This document shows, piece after piece, positions 1-11,975 of a DNA stretch of 64,000 bases. The translations under genes and the position numbers were made by a program. Within the stretch, counting starts at the first letter, position 1; every line of letters starts with the position of its first letter. The DNA comes from Prorocentrum cordatum (Eukaryota > Sar > Dinophyceae > Prorocentrales > Prorocentraceae): the NCBI GenBank assembly GCA_963575745.1, contig CAUYUJ010009535.1:183567-247566 (forward strand). The letters run 5' to 3'. Under the pieces are notes generated by a model. That model was not told the DNA's origin. It did no database searches and saw nothing but the letters and a program-made list of their open reading frames with translations.

Positions 1-218
1 GCGCCTCGCAATCGCCTCGTGGGCTGGGTGGGCGCCGAGATTTCCCTTGGTTCCCGCTCGTGGGCTCTCGTGGGCGTCTCGTGGGCGCCTCGTGCGCTGG
101 GTGGGTGTGCTGAGGTGTCGCCCACTGCCCGCGCGTTGACGCGTAACCCACACACAAAGGAAAGGCAACACGTAGTATTGAAACAATGGATCCTCCCACC
201 CTATTCGGCACTTCCGTC

Positions 219-480
219 TCTTCCTCCTCCCCATCCCCTTTCTTCTTCATTCTTCACCGTCGGCCCCATGCTCATCCTCCCCCTCCTCCCTCTCCTCCTC
301 CTCCTTCTCCTCCTCCTCCTCCTCCTCCTCCTCCTCCTCTTCCTCGCCCTCCTCCTCCTCCCCCTCATACTCCTCCTCAAGATCTTCTTTGTCCCTTCCC
401 CCTTTCTCTTCTTTTTCCTCATCAGCCTCCTCCACCTGTTCCTTCTCCTCCCCCCTTCCTCCTCCTCATCTTCGCTTTCT
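219..480. repeat. (TCC/CTC)n pyrimidine tract
   Basis: About 260 bp of almost pure pyrimidine on the plus strand, dominated by TCC triplets with interruptions. Such tracts can form triplex DNA. They create false open frames on both strands. Confidence 0.9.
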
Positions 481-867
481 TCGCCCACTCCTCCCCCTTG
501 CCTTCACCCTTCCCCTCGCCGCCAGACGCATGTTAGGTATCCCCCCCTCTGTACAACTGCTCACTTGGACGCGTGCAGAAGCCGCCAACCACTCGCTGGG
601 CACTCCCCCATCGGCGCCAACATGCCCGAAAGCGCATGCCAAGAGCGCACAAGCCAGACGCATGCTGGACCCCTCCCTTCCGCGCACATACTTCGACGCG
701 TGCAAATCCGCCGCCCCCATGCGCGAGGGCACGTGCCGAACGCACGCGTGCCAGACGCAATCCGATTGCCGCTGCTCCTTGCGCCCCCCCCTGTGCAGCA
801 CCCAGACAGCCAGGCGGACAACTATACCCCTGGAGGGACTACTGGGACAAGCAAAGGTCCGCCTCGG

Positions 868-888
868 ACGTGGTCGTCATCGTGGTCG

Positions 889-935
<47 letters not shown>

Positions 936-945
936 CGCTACCTCC
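868..945. repeat. TCG/TCC trinucleotide-hexanucleotide tract
   Basis: A short GTCGTC block runs into about eight TCCTCG hexanucleotides. On the minus strand it reads as alternating Asp and Glu codons. Confidence 0.85.
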
Positions 946-1805
946 TCATCTCGCGACAGCAAGGTCAGAACACGCAAACCAAACTTTGCTGTTGGCACCA
1001 CTTCTCGCTGGCCCTGCTGTGTTTGACGACGGAGGTCGGCCGGAGGACCTGGCAGAGCCGGTTCCCCAGCGGCTGGTGCTCTGCAGCCCTGCAGTCGGAC
1101 GCGCCCATCTGCCACGCGGGGTGCCAAAGGCACGCTGCGGCAGCGCTTGCAGTGCACGGACACTCGCCGGCCTTCGGGATAGAACATTCCCACAAGTACT
1201 CCGGGCTTCTGCCAACTTCGGGTGGCGCCGAGAGGCGACACAGAAACGGGCTTCGAAGACCTGTCCGGGCGAAACGCGACGAGAGAGACGGCGACCACTG
1301 AGAGCGAAGGGAGGGCGTCCATGCATGCAGTACGCTTTAAACAGGCTGGCAAGTCATCGAACAACATAAAGAAACAGGAGAGTAACCAATGGCGGCTCAT
1401 CTCACCTTGATAGACGATCAGGGGATTGCCAATCCATTTCCCGAGGAGAGCTTTCAATCAAGAACAATTAGACTAGTGCCTGAGCGAGTCGAGATCACGG
1501 TCATATTCTGAGAAACGCCCAAAGAGGCAACCTTGCGGAGCAAACATGAAAACGTGACGATGTACACATGGATCCAGTCAGCAAGCGAAATGGGGCAACA
1601 AACCAAGCACATAGACGTGGCGTCGCATACTCTCGTCACCACAGAGTACTTTCAATCTATCTGACACGGACAGGCTCAGACCGCTGACGGGACCTAAAAT
1701 GAATAGAGCGTTGAGCCCCCAGGAGAACCCGTTGAACGAGTCCCACATCTTACGCATGTGCCCCAAGAAGGACTGAACGTGCCATCCAACAAGACACCCA
1801 GACGT

Positions 1806-3500
1806 TCAGAAGAAGTTTCTGACAGCGGTGGCACGCGCGACAGCGCTCCGCTCCACAAACTCGGCCCCGGAACCATCGGCCTTAAGTTGGGTAGCGATAT
1901 CGTGCGAGATAGCGTCGCACGGGCCATATATGAGCCTCATAGCGCTTTCACGAAACTGATGGAAAAGAACAGCATCTGGCGGATGCGGCTGTAACCGGAC
2001 AAGCAGCTTGGAAACACGCGAGACCCTGAAAGCAGACGCGGATTTGGGCAACGTCTGGACCGCGATGACGAACTTGGTGCACCCGTGCCAAGAAGCCAGG
2101 CAGGACAGCGGGCCAGGCTTCGGGGGCCGCCCCGGGCGCAGTGGTGGAGCCCGGGTACACGGCCCCAGGACACAACTCGAATGCCCGAGAGGGGGCGCCA
2201 TGGCTCGACAGCACGGCAGCGAGGCGCCCCGGGCCAGAGCCACAGCAGAAAATGATTGAAGGGGCCCTGGGACACACAATTTGTTCTGGGTTGTTCCTAT
2301 ATTTTCTGGGTTTTTGTCTTTCGCCCCACTTCCCATATTTTCCTGGGAATCGACGATTCATTGTGTCTGTGTTCTTTCCCCTCCTGAGCGATCTGGCAAC
2401 TCCCGACTTTGAGCCTGAGATTCACAGTGGCCCGAAACGTCATCAGCGCCGGGAGAAGCGGACCGAGGTCAAAAAACATGGTCATCGATCCAGAGAGAAC
2501 AGCCGTCTTCATAGACAAGATGGGAATGCGTGTGCCGGGGGCAGCGATGCCGCTGCTACCTGAGCAGCAGATCCACCGCGAGAGCAAACAGGAACATTGA
2601 GGCAGGACAGCCTTGTTTCACATCCGACTCGATCGGGATGGCGCTGAGCCGTTGCACTCCCGCCGCAATGATTGCCGCTTTGCTTTCCTGTGCCATGCTA
2701 TGAAGAATTGTGTGATATGCTGCGGAATACCCATGGCCTAAAGAACATCGAACAACCAGCTTTGGGCGAGGCCTGGAAAGGCAGACGCACAATTTGTCAG
2801 AAAGAGCGACGCGTGCTTGTCACGAAACATGCGCCGAGCAAGCCCCCGAGCTTCCGCCTTGGCCACATTACAAACCAAGTTCGCCCCCCCCCCCCCCCCC
2901 CTCCCAAGCGCGCGCCTGCTTTTGCCCAACCATGCGGCGCGTTTTCGCAGCGACTGGGTGACTACAGCAATCGTCAGCGATCAACTTAGCGTCGGGGCTA
3001 CTCATGCTGAGCGGTCTCGCGCGTTCAACTGAACGGGACAGGGCCTGGCCAGGCCCATCGATGAGGTCCGTGCTCCTGGGCAAGAAGACGAATTATCTGC
3101 GGCGCACGTCATCGGGAAGGGGGCGGGTGTCGTCGGGGCAGAGGGCGAGGTCGCAAGAATACACAGTGCGAGAGGCACTTCCACGTAGCGCGTGACATGC
3201 CATCGGGGCTGGGCATGCTGCGCGGGCGCTGCCGCGGCATATCGTGCCAAATTACATCATCGAGCATTCAAGCCGTGTCCAGGGGCCGTCAATAACTTGA
3301 ATGAACGGAGCAATTGCGTTCCAGAGTGACGCGTCGACCTCCGGGGCACTGAAGACCTCCGCCAAATGAGAAACCAGGGGCGCAGCCGGGTCTTCCAGGG
3401 AGCCACAGAAGTCACCATAATAACACTTGATAGCACCCAAGACGGCCCGATTGCGAACCTTCTGCCACGAGGATTTACGACGGCGGAGGCGGGCAGCCAT
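1806..3500 (-). pseudogene. LINE (non-LTR retrotransposon) reverse transcriptase relic
   Basis: Minus-strand fragments in several frames follow the order of a non-LTR reverse transcriptase. A pre-RT block lies at 3252-3500. The fingers motif RPLSMSSPDAKLIA is near 2975-3017. A motif-A region at 2774-2803 reads FLTNCASAFPGLAQSWLF, where active copies have an Asp after FL. Motif B reads DVKQGCPASMFLFALAVDLL at 2556-2624. Motif C near 2500-2527 reads LSMKTAVL in place of the catalytic aspartate pair. Thumb-like sequence (SKLLVRLQPHPPDA) follows down to 1806. Frames change at least four times and both catalytic boxes are damaged, so the copy is dead. A poly-C run (2883-2900) interrupts it. The order and spacing of motifs make the assignment strong; the clade cannot be named by eye. 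Confidence 0.82.
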
Positions 3501-3977
3501 GGCGCGTCTCCGAGCTTAATCTACTGGCGCGCGAGGGATCTCTCGTGCCTCGCCAGATAGAATCCGACGATGCAAGCAGAACACATGCTGGGTATAACAC
3601 ATGCTGAGTAGGCCCACGCATATGGATCCAGTTACAAAACTCATCAACATGCGCGCGCAGGCGGGCATGGCAGCCGAGCGCTGCGCGAACTCGCCTCTGG
3701 TCTCCGATCTGGAAGGCGTGAAGAGCAGGCGCGGCCCACGCGTGCCGCTCCTGAGTGCTGGTGGCAGGCCGCTGGTGGACTGCGCATCTAGCGTGCGTGC
3801 CAGCTTCGAATACCAACCCAGGCAGCCCCGCAACCCGCGGAGGGGCGCGAGGCTGACTGGGGTCGGGGCGACGCAGCGCGGCAAAAGCACGGGCAGGTGC
3901 ATGAGCACTGGGCATCGAAGGCCTCTGGGACCCAATCGCACGAGTCGCCTCAGCGCGAGCTCAGGGGGGCGCGGGGT

Positions 3978-4090
<113 letters not shown>

Positions 4091-4214
4091 CAATGGGCGC
4101 AGCCCGTTCTGGATGTCTGGGCAAAGGCTAGCCCCTGTCTTCCCTTGCGCGCGCCCTGGCCCAGGATGACGCCCGCACGGCGGGGGGAGAGGCGGTGGGC
4201 GGCGCGACTTTGGG

Positions 4215-4219
<5 letters not shown>

Positions 4220-4246
<27 letters not shown>

Positions 4247-4247
4247 C
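4220..4247. repeat. Poly-C run
   Basis: A homopolymer of more than 25 C. Its assembled length is uncertain with most sequencing methods. Confidence 0.9.
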
Positions 4248-6187
4248 ATCGCCAGCAAATCTCTCATCTTCCCCCCCAAAACACAAAATTCCAATCCCCA
4301 AGAGGAAGCGCGCGAGCCTCAGACTGAGTTCCACCTGGTTGGCGAAGACGGGATTCGCTCCGCACGCATTGCAAAGTGCCAGAGAAGAGCGAGAGGGGAT
4401 CGGAGGTGTCGGGCAAGTGCAGATTGCGGGCAATCAGGCTGCCGAGCGAGCCGCGAAACACGCTTGGGAACTGCCCCCGCGATCGAGGCTGCGTGCTTCA
4501 CCGAAAATGAGGGGCGTAACTTCGCCGAATCAGCCGTCACGGCGCCACCTTCGCGCGCGGAATCCTGGAAATAATGGTGCACGGGGGGCGCGTCTGCATG
4601 GCCGTGCGTTTCCGGTGCTGCAAAAATACAACGTGCGCTGCATAGTTTGATGCGTTGGTTGCGCCGTGCTGCTGCTCTCTAAGTACGGCATCTGACCGAA
4701 GCAAACGACGCAGCTGCGTTCCAGGTGTACACTGAGACGGAGCTAGGAGGCGAGAAGAACGGGGGGAGGGAGAGGGCGGACGAGGAGGAGGAGAGGGGGG
4801 CACCTGAGATGATGCGCAGCCAGCTCCAGCGCGCAGAGGGACGACGGAGCCGAATTGCTGCCTCGGCGTCTATGTTAGAGGATTTGATCCTGGATCCCGA
4901 ACTCAAGAAAAACATCGCGACCACGTGAGAACTGAAGCGGTCCGCCATCCTTTTTTGCACCCTGACAACGAGGACGGGGTCGTGAGCGCGCCTTCCAACA
5001 TATGCAGAACCGCCGAGGTCCGCGTTTCCGACCTCGGGGCCCTTTGGCGCCAAACGCTCATGCAACGCACCACGCGCACGCCCGAGTGAGAGAAACACAC
5101 GCCGAGCATCAAATTCGAGATCGCGACGCAAGCGGAAGAAGAGGGGCCCCAGGGTGAAGAGGGTAAGGGGTCGTCCAGGAGCCTCCAGCACGAGAGAAAT
5201 TGCAAGAAGGAGCTGGCTGCATGCGCAGTCTCGGAGAGAAATGCCTCTTCTGGTTTCGACAAGACGAATGCCCTCACGAACATGTTGGCCTGTTCCCAAT
5301 GGCGCGAAGGTATGTTTGCAAGCAGCGCCTACAGTCTTCAAGTCGGCAAGCAGGAACGGCCTCGGAACCAACTGGGGAGCAAGTTTGCAAACGTCAGTGT
5401 GACGTTCCTCTGCTCCTCATTGGATCCTCGCGGGCGGTCTCCAAACGATCGCGTCGATGGTGACGGTGGTGACGCAGGCGGTGTCGGGCTAGAACAAAGC
5501 TCACATTTTCAGGCCCACGAGGTACGTTGAGCGGCTTGAAGATTGGCGAGATGGCGTTCAAACTCAGCACACATCTTATCAACATATGGGTCGTCGCCAC
5601 TGGTAACCATGAAGTCGTCCGAGCGCACAAGGAACTCCTTCCTCATGACCTCGATTTCCCCATCCTGCTCGCGAAAGGCGACGGCGAGGTGATTGCTGCA
5701 TTGCGCGTGGTGCTGCGGGAAGTCTCTACGCATCAACGTGGTCTGGTACGCGAACTCGCGTGCAACTCGGGATGTTCCCGCGGAGTGCACCTCCAAGGTC
5801 AACAACGCCCTGGTTGTTCTGAATCATCATCTGGTTCATCGAAATCAAACTGCCAGTGATGGTCTCGGGCTTGCCACTCAGGTCTGTTTGGCGGTTGTGG
5901 CGATCCTCTCGGCGAGAAACAGGGCTGCGGCTAGCGGGCCTTCTGTGAGAAGGGATAATCGGAAGAAGAACTGCGACCAGTTGGCCCACGGCGTTCAGAG
6001 CGGCGTCTCCTCCCCCACGGCGGCGGACTGAACTCGCAAGGGGGAACTGCAGGCAGGTGCGGGCGTCTTGGGGACTTCGTGAACCTTGCACCCGCGTGGC
6101 TTGATTGGGCCCGAATGGCCACGGAACGCAAAAAAACATGGTGGATCCCCCGGGGCGGCCGTGCAACATGCACTGGTTCGCAGGGGG

Positions 6188-6435
6188 CCGGCAGGCCCGT
6201 CCAGAAGCTTCGCCTTAGGCGAAGCGCAGCTCCAGCTTTGCTGCACCGTAGTACCGATAGTCCCAGTAGGGGTCGTCGCGGGAACGACGGGCCATCTCAA
6301 GCGAAGGATGTTCTCGGTCTCGATAGCGAACCGCATGCCTCGAACTGAGGTATAATCAAAGATCGGCGGCCGGCCGCTTGAGCACAAACGGCCGCAGACA
6401 AACGCTCGTTGCCTCTCGCCCTTGCCTCAGCTCAC
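6188..6435 (-). repeat. Dispersed about 245-bp repeat, copy 1
   Basis: This is nearly the same sequence as 20095-20350, in the same orientation, at roughly 80-85% identity by eye. Read on the minus strand it begins ACTCTAAAGTG, contains a CGGCCGGCCGCC block, and ends in two adjacent hairpins: GCTTCGCC/GGCGAAGC (perfect 8-bp stem, TAA loop) and GGGCC/GGCCC. It lies just downstream of the copia RNase H end, so a 3' LTR is one option. A SINE or structured-RNA-derived repeat is another. Confidence 0.75.
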
Positions 6436-6590
6436 TTTAGAGTCGGGGGGGTCGGGGGCGAAGCGTGAGTCCGCTGCCACTACGCAGCAGATACATCATA
6501 TTCCACGTACAAAAGGCAGCAACAGGCGGGGCGGCATGGAAGGCGGACCCGCAAGCAAGTTGCCTTGCAAGCGCATTGCTGTGCATGTGA

Positions 6591-7886
6591 TTACTCCTCG
6601 GGCGGCCACAGACCAAGATGTCTGGCCAGCCCGGTAAGGTCACGCTTGAAGAATAGCGTACCGCCCATGACCTGTAGGAGCATATCTCTGTCAATGCTCC
6701 CCTTGGCGTGACCATCTGCGGTCATGCCGCGAGTGTCACACCACTGAATGATATGCACGGTTCCTCGCTCCATCATCTGCTTGACATGGACTTGAAAACG
6801 TAGCCAGCATCGATGGCCAAGGTGACTTTGATGCTCAGGCCACCCCACGCAAGTATGCATTTCAACTAAGTGGGGGCCAACGGACCTGCATGGAGCTCGT
6901 GCAGAGTTGCGATCGTGATATAGCAGCCCTGCAAGTTGCGGGCTGCTGCACGTGTCTCTGCTGAATAGCTTGAGCGGGCCTGCCAGCGGTGAAGCTTGCA
7001 GTGGGCATCCATCAAGTGGACGACGGGCTTGCCGGATGGCGTGGTTTCACGCCGTAGCAGGCTTGCCCCGCGAATACCATGGCCATTTACTTTGTCATCG
7101 GCATCTCCACTCAGGCGTCGATAGCCGGAGTCGCTGTGCAGGTCAACTTCGCCCGTTGGAGTCATCGACTGGTAGGCGATCTTCTCAGGGCAACCCTGTA
7201 ACTTCCTGGTGGTCGCGTTCAGTCGTCGCTCGTATATTGGTCGGTTAGTGGACACGTTGTAGAGAGACCACATCAACCATCAAGCACACTTGGGTGATTA
7301 GCGCGTAAGCCAATGCGCCTCTGAGGCTGACGACCATGTCTGCAACCATCGTGGATGCCTTGGCGTCGGCGTCGGCGCCGGTGAGTTCAAGATGTTGCAT
7401 ATGACGGAGCTGTTTGATCTATTCATCTTGATCCAATGTAACATTGCCGCCCCCATCCTTTGTGCACCTCGCAACACACTTGGTGCATGTATGTTTGCTG
7501 ATTCTGCACTTGCCAGAAGTGTCCCCCGCGCGCTTGGCGCACTTGTCAATGGTGTCCTCAGTGCCGGCCAAATTGATATCATCAACATGTTTGGCTGTGC
7601 GCAGGTGACAACTTGTCTGGAACTCCTCGTCGTAAGACGTGGGTCTGAGACCACAGCCTCTCGTGGTCCTTCTGAGCTTCAAAAAGAAAGCTCCGGGTGC
7701 ATCCATGGTGCCGGTGCCTGGCTTGAGGCGCTGCAGGCAGCGCTTCGACTCGTCGCATTGCTCGGATCCTGGGAAGGATCCAAGCACCGTAGCCGATCGA
7801 GGCGGCAAGGTAAAACACGCCACGCGTTCCTTCTCACCAGTTGCCTCGGCAAGTTCCTGGCAGGTTAATCCTTTCGGGAAAGCCAT
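6591..7886 (-). pseudogene. Ty1/copia retrotransposon RT and RNase H relic
   Basis: Minus-strand fragments give the 3' half of a copia polyprotein. The RT block (7419-7886) has LQRLKPGTGTMDAPGAFF, matching the copia YGLKDAPRAW region, and AKHVDDIN at about 7569-7590, the metal-binding box with its Asp pair kept. The next block continues in another frame (about 7260-7418), where a copia-like GALAYALITQ segment is readable. RNase H (6866-7276) shows VDLHSDSGYR, HLMDAHCKLHR and SSYSAETRAA, giving the usual acidic residues. The tail (6591-6860) reads DTRGMTADGHAKGSIDR, typical of copia RNase H ends. There are at least two frameshifts and no integrase or gag next to it, so it is a 5'-truncated dead copy. 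Confidence 0.85.
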
Positions 7887-8254
7887 GTTGAGGTCATGGG
7901 AAACAATGGTCTATTGCTTCTTGCACGCTGCCGCGCTTGCGAGTAAAATCTAGCTCGGCCGCCGTGCTGCCCCTGAGAGGGTTTCCATGTCAAAAGCCTC
8001 AGGTTCCATGAAACCCCGACGCACTAGGCGCCAGTCCGAGGGCACGTTTCATCTCGCCCTTTTAGTTCTTCGCGAACTTCAATTTATATACGTACCAGGA
8101 AGTCATAATGTTTGACGCTTCAGATCTGTCCTGCATCTTGAAACACTTGTTGTCAGACCATGTATTGAGTTCAATATACACGGCCTTTTGACACTTTTCC
8201 GGGATGCGCCTGGATGTCGCACTTCTCGAGGAGGTCGTCTTCCTTGACAACTGG

Positions 8255-8765
8255 GACGCATGTTGGAGGCTTCTTGGGGCGTCTTGGGGGCGTCCTTGGA
8301 CGTCTGGGGTCTCCTGGGGCCTCTTGAGGGGCCTCCTGGGGGCCTCCTGGCGGCCTCTTGGGGCGGAAGGCTCGAGCTTGCGGTTCGTGGTCCCCCTCTG
8401 GGCCCCCTCTTGGGCCCGTCTTGGGGCCCTCTTGGGCCATCTTGGGCGCCTCTTGGGCCGTCTTGGGGCCCTCTTGGGCTGTCCTGGGGGCTTCTTGGGC
8501 CGTCTTGGGGCGGTCTTGGGCGCCTCTTGGGCCGTCCTGTAACGTCGGAAAGCCCAAAAAGCAACTTTGTTGAAAAATGCACGTTTTACGAAGGGAATGG
8601 GCAAATTTTTGCGTCTAGGGGCCCTCTTGGGACGCATGTTGGAGGCTTCTTGGGGCCTCTTGGGGGCGTCCTTGGACGTCTGGAGGCTATCTTCAGCATC
8701 TCGGAGCCCTCTTGGAGGCCTCTTGGAAGTTTCTTGGGCCGTCTTGGGCGCTCCTGGGGCCGACT
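8255..8765. repeat. CCTCTTGG-rich degenerate tandem repeat (forward)
   Basis: About 500 bp built of 10-12-bp words such as GGGGCCTCTTGG, with one interruption near 8540-8620. The same words in reverse complement fill 14.5-19.7 kb. Open frames in all three phases translate to Gly-Leu-Leu-Gly-Ala-Ser-Trp or Arg-Pro-Lys repeats and are not genes. Confidence 0.9.
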
Positions 8766-8875
8766 TGTCTGACCGGGGAGGCCTCCGGCAAGCCCCGACG
8801 AGCCTCCGGGCCCCCCGGGGCGCACATTTGTGGTCGGGGTCCCGGCCCCGGGCCCCCGGACCCGGTGCGCCGTTA

Positions 8876-8885
8876 TATGTATATA

Positions 8886-8926
<41 letters not shown>
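8876..8926. repeat. (TA)n microsatellite
   Basis: About 50 bp of TA repeats with two TG interruptions. It sits immediately downstream (minus strand) of the Tpt1-like coding block, where a 3' untranslated region or intron would lie. Confidence 0.95.
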
Positions 8927-8928
<2 letters not shown>

Positions 8929-8945
8929 TATGTACATTGAGTCGT

Positions 8946-9749
8946 GTTCGGCAGGATGCCCATGAGCTGGGCGAAGTGGCTCGACGGGATTCCGCCTTCC
9001 CGACCTGCCGTCATACTGACATCATTTGCGGAGCGCCGAATTGCAATACTTTCGCGAAGTAGGTTGTTCAAACTTACCATTATTAATAGTTCGGGGTCGA
9101 CGCGCAGGCCAGACTGAATGTTGTTATCTCCACGTAGATATGGGCATCCATGGACAAGCTGTCTGCCCCTTTCATTGACAGCGTCATCAGCGCGGCATGA
9201 CAGCCCGACATGAAGCATGTTCGGGATATTAACCCATTTAACACAATGAATAAAATGGAAAGGGCCCCCTGGTGATGCCAAACTAGTTATCCTTTTGTAC
9301 AAGGACTCAGGGCACTTCATGGCAGGGCTGCCATGCCCATAGCTTGGACGCAAGAAATACGTCGGATGAGTCTCGCTAGCGAACTTGCACTTCTTCACCT
9401 GGAGCCTGTTATTTCGCATGCCGGTGCTGCCGATCATGCCAATCAAATCCAGCACCGCCAATGCCTGATATGTCCAATAGCGGTTGCTGAGGCGCCGCAG
9501 GACAGTCTCCAGGTGGCGTTTGCGCCAGTGCTCGTGGCCCTGGGGCGGCCAGTTGTTGAGCAACTCCGAGAGCCCCCCCGCCGTCGTGCTCGTCAAAAAA
9601 AAGTACCGACCACAAGAACCTATCAAACGTATGGTTGCGATGGAACGGCTTGTGACGAGTAGCTGTGGTGAGCCGCTCTGAACAGCGGCGCTGCTCCTCG
9701 GAGTTAGCGTTGCGGCAACAACTTCCGACTCCTTGAGGAGACTCCTCAA
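8946..9749 (-). CDS. Tpt1/KptA-like RNA 2'-phosphotransferase domain (C-terminal lobe)
   Basis: Tpt1/KptA enzymes remove an internal RNA 2'-phosphate by transferring it to NAD+; in eukaryotes this finishes tRNA splicing. In the open minus-strand frame starting at 9749, residues of about 165-268 (8946-9257) match the C-terminal lobe. These include FIHCVKWVNIPNMLHVGLS (family pattern: HGT, spacing, then GL), RQLVHGCPY (family RxHIHxA-like), NNIQSGLRVDPELLIMV (family GVISGMR...), and IAIRRSANDVSMTAG followed by GGIPSSHF (family FYxSxNGVILTPG...GxLPxxYF). The N-terminal lobe with its RHG motif is not seen here, so the gene is either split by introns to the right or broken. After the domain the frame runs into the TA repeat. 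No start codon can be assigned. The domain call is fairly sure; activity is not. Confidence 0.62.
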
Positions 9750-11013
9750 ATGATTCTTCTCAGAGGCGTAGCTGAGGGCGCGTGAGCTGCGTCATCAGCA
9801 CTTACGGCAGTATCCTTGATGTCGCAATGCACCGCAATTTCTTGGCCAGAGCCGTCATCGATAAAAGGCTGACGCGCTGGGTTTATCTTCGTTCGACTTG
9901 CAGCGCGTAGCTTCCCCCAATGCTGCCTGCGCCCCTCGGGCATTTCGAAAGCAACAGCGGGTTGCCCCGCGAGAAAAACTGCATCTGTCTCGCCAGGCCT
10001 TCTTGCCAGCTCGACTGCTGCAGGTGCTGCTGACGAGCTGGCGCCTACAGATCCCTTAGGAATTCGAGAAGTACGAATATCGAAGTCCTGACGTTCCATT
10101 GCACGAATATCGCAATATTCGCAAAACCCAAAAACTGATCTTGGGAGCTGCCCGCGACGCCTTTGATGTAGTTTCCAATGTGGCACGCTTGGCACCGTCC
10201 TTTGATGAAGAGGATTCCCTTGCTGATCCCTTCAGCGTTGGCGCCCAGCCACTGCCCTGTGCGCCCGGCCTGGCGTAGGGCCACGACGGGCCACGGGCTC
10301 TTTTGGAGTGGGAGTGCTGGCGCCCTGGAACGCAGCTGCTGCGGCGGCCACAGCTGGTCCTCTGCGTCGATGTCGCCCAGCAGGTTGCCTCGCAGATCGC
10401 TGATGCTTGCTGCTACCAGGATTGGGATCACCTGGGCTGTTTCTCTTCGTCTGTTTAGGCGGTGGCGCAAGTTGATCAGGTCCGAGCGGATGAGGCTGGC
10501 TTGAAGAATTCGAAGATGGGGATATAACTATAGGCTGACCTGTCTTCGCCTTAGGAGGAGGTGCCTTTGGCGTTGCCCCCGCGGGTGCCCGCGGCCGAAT
10601 ACGCATGGGCCCTCTGCATGGGCTAAGGTCCTCCAACTCACCGGGCCCATTGAGTGTCATTTTCTTGATCTTGGCCTTTCTTTGCAACCCAAATCATCAA
10701 AGTCAACAGCGATCCTTCTTAATATAGGGGCACTCACGCAACCGACCCTTGGTTCGTGGTAAACGACTATCCTGCCTTTCTCAAAACTCATATGTTCTGG
10801 AATCCTGTCACCTGGCTCAATGCTGGCGTCACTGCCGTGAGTGTGGCCCGTGACAGAGATGAGGTCCGTGTCGGAGTAGTCTGAGTCGGGCCCTGCAGGA
10901 GCCGCTGCTGTGGGGTCTGCTGCCTCAGCAAAGACCTGGTTGCCTGCAGCTTCATCGCCTTCTGGCTGGTCGGCATCCTCTTGTTTGGACGAGGCGCTTC
11001 CCCCGCGTGCCAC
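9746..11013 (-). CDS. Unassigned coding-like blocks upstream of the Tpt1-like domain
   Basis: Three overlapping minus-strand blocks in different frames (10657-11013, 10232-10687 and 9746-10195) look like protein of one fragmented gene. The first is acidic and Ser/Thr-rich (SDYSDTDLISVTGH) and ends in a folded-looking stretch (GRIVVYHEPRVGC). The second is Pro/Lys-rich (PPPKAKTGQPIVISPSS). The third is mixed, with DDGSGQEIAVHCDIKDT. They share strand and direction with the Tpt1-like block and may be exons of the same gene. I recognise no domain and cannot place splice sites. Confidence 0.35.
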
Positions 11014-11453
11014 TCACGATGGAATGCCCTCAGATAGTGATTAGGAGCAAGATTATCCCATCTCTTTGGTAAGAACTCTTTCGTGGTCTCCATCTGGCTG
11101 ATCATCCGGGCTCGTCACCTGCTCTTTGAGGGGGTATTTGGACGGATCTGTGACACGACCCCGACCATCACCGTGAGACCAGACCCATGGTGTCTTTCCG
11201 AAATGAGGGCTCCTGGATGGGCGCCCCATGGGGCAGCCGGGTCCGTGGCCGGCCCCATCGAAACGCACGCAGGCAATTCGTCGGCAAGTCTTCCTATCGT
11301 CGATGATGGCCCCATTGAAGTCCCGCTCTTGAAGAGACCCAGGCGATTTGACGCCCCCCCCCCCCCCCCGCGGGAGCGAAAGATCTTGCCCTCTTCACCT
11401 CGCTGAACATTGCGCAGATAATACCAGTGGCGAATTCTGTGCCCGGACCAACC

Positions 11454-11964
11454 TTAGCCCAGCCAGCATCGCATTGTCTCGGGGGGTATGTGCTGACGAA
11501 CTAATTCATGAGCACCATGGCTGACACGGAGCTGCACCTCGCCTTCTGGATACTCTTTTGGACGATCCCCCCTCTGAGGGGAGGCAGGTCTGGTGCCCCT
11601 CCTTGGCGGGGCCCCTGGGGCCCTCGTATCCAGGGGGCGAGGGCGCCGATTGCCGCTGGAGCGAACACCGCTGGAGCGCGCGCGCGAATGTCCGCGCGAA
11701 TGGCTGCGGACACGACCACGGCGTAGCAGGCGCTGGTCTTCAGCCCCCCGCCCGTCGCCATCATCGCCCGAGCAGTTCGCGCGCCTCCAGGCTCGACGGC
11801 TTGCCGGTCGCTCCTGGCGGCTCGGGGGCAGCCTCATGGCCACGAAGTTAAACTGATGTTCTTCGTTGTGTCCAAGATCGTGTTGACGGCGTTCTGACAG
11901 GTCGCCACCATCTCGCGAGTCTCCCCGCAAATGACCATCGTCATATACTTCCATGTTTGTCTGA
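11454..11964 (-). CDS. Arg/Ser-rich coding-like block with a KH-like segment
   Basis: A minus-strand frame from about 11935 to 11860 reads MTMVICGETREMVATCQNAV, then NTILDTTKNI. Its strand-helix pattern resembles the last third of a KH RNA-binding domain. In another frame the block continues Arg/Ser-rich (RSHSRGHSRARSS) and ends HELVRQHIPPETMRCWLG, which could be the start of a second KH domain. A run of alternating Arg and Ser is common in RNA-binding proteins. The KH reading is only a suggestion: the GxxG loop is not visible and the frame changes inside the block. Confidence 0.3.
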
Positions 11965-11975
11965 TTGCCAACTAC

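Larger units (their letters stand above)
1..1450. other. Left-edge non-genic stretch
   Basis: I see no convincing gene here. The stretch holds a long pyrimidine tract (about 219-480), a TCG/TCC tract (about 868-945) and mixed sequence after it. Open frames crossing the tracts translate to runs of Leu, Ser, Pro, Glu or Arg, as expected from the repeat. A minus-strand frame at 822-1457 has a short Cys-containing stretch and an acidic repeat tail, but nothing I recognise. Confidence 0.6.

Noticed and set aside
5995-6387. Open minus-strand frame over the dispersed 245-bp repeat, also open at 19769-20317
   Set aside because: The two copies share peptide pieces such as QQSWSCASP because the DNA is repeated. 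Frames shift between copies and hairpins explain the conservation better.
8204-8965. Gly-Leu-Leu-Gly-Ala-Ser-Trp repeat proteins on the plus strand
   Set aside because: All three frames of the CCTCTTGG tract stay open, and the same peptides appear wherever the word repeats.
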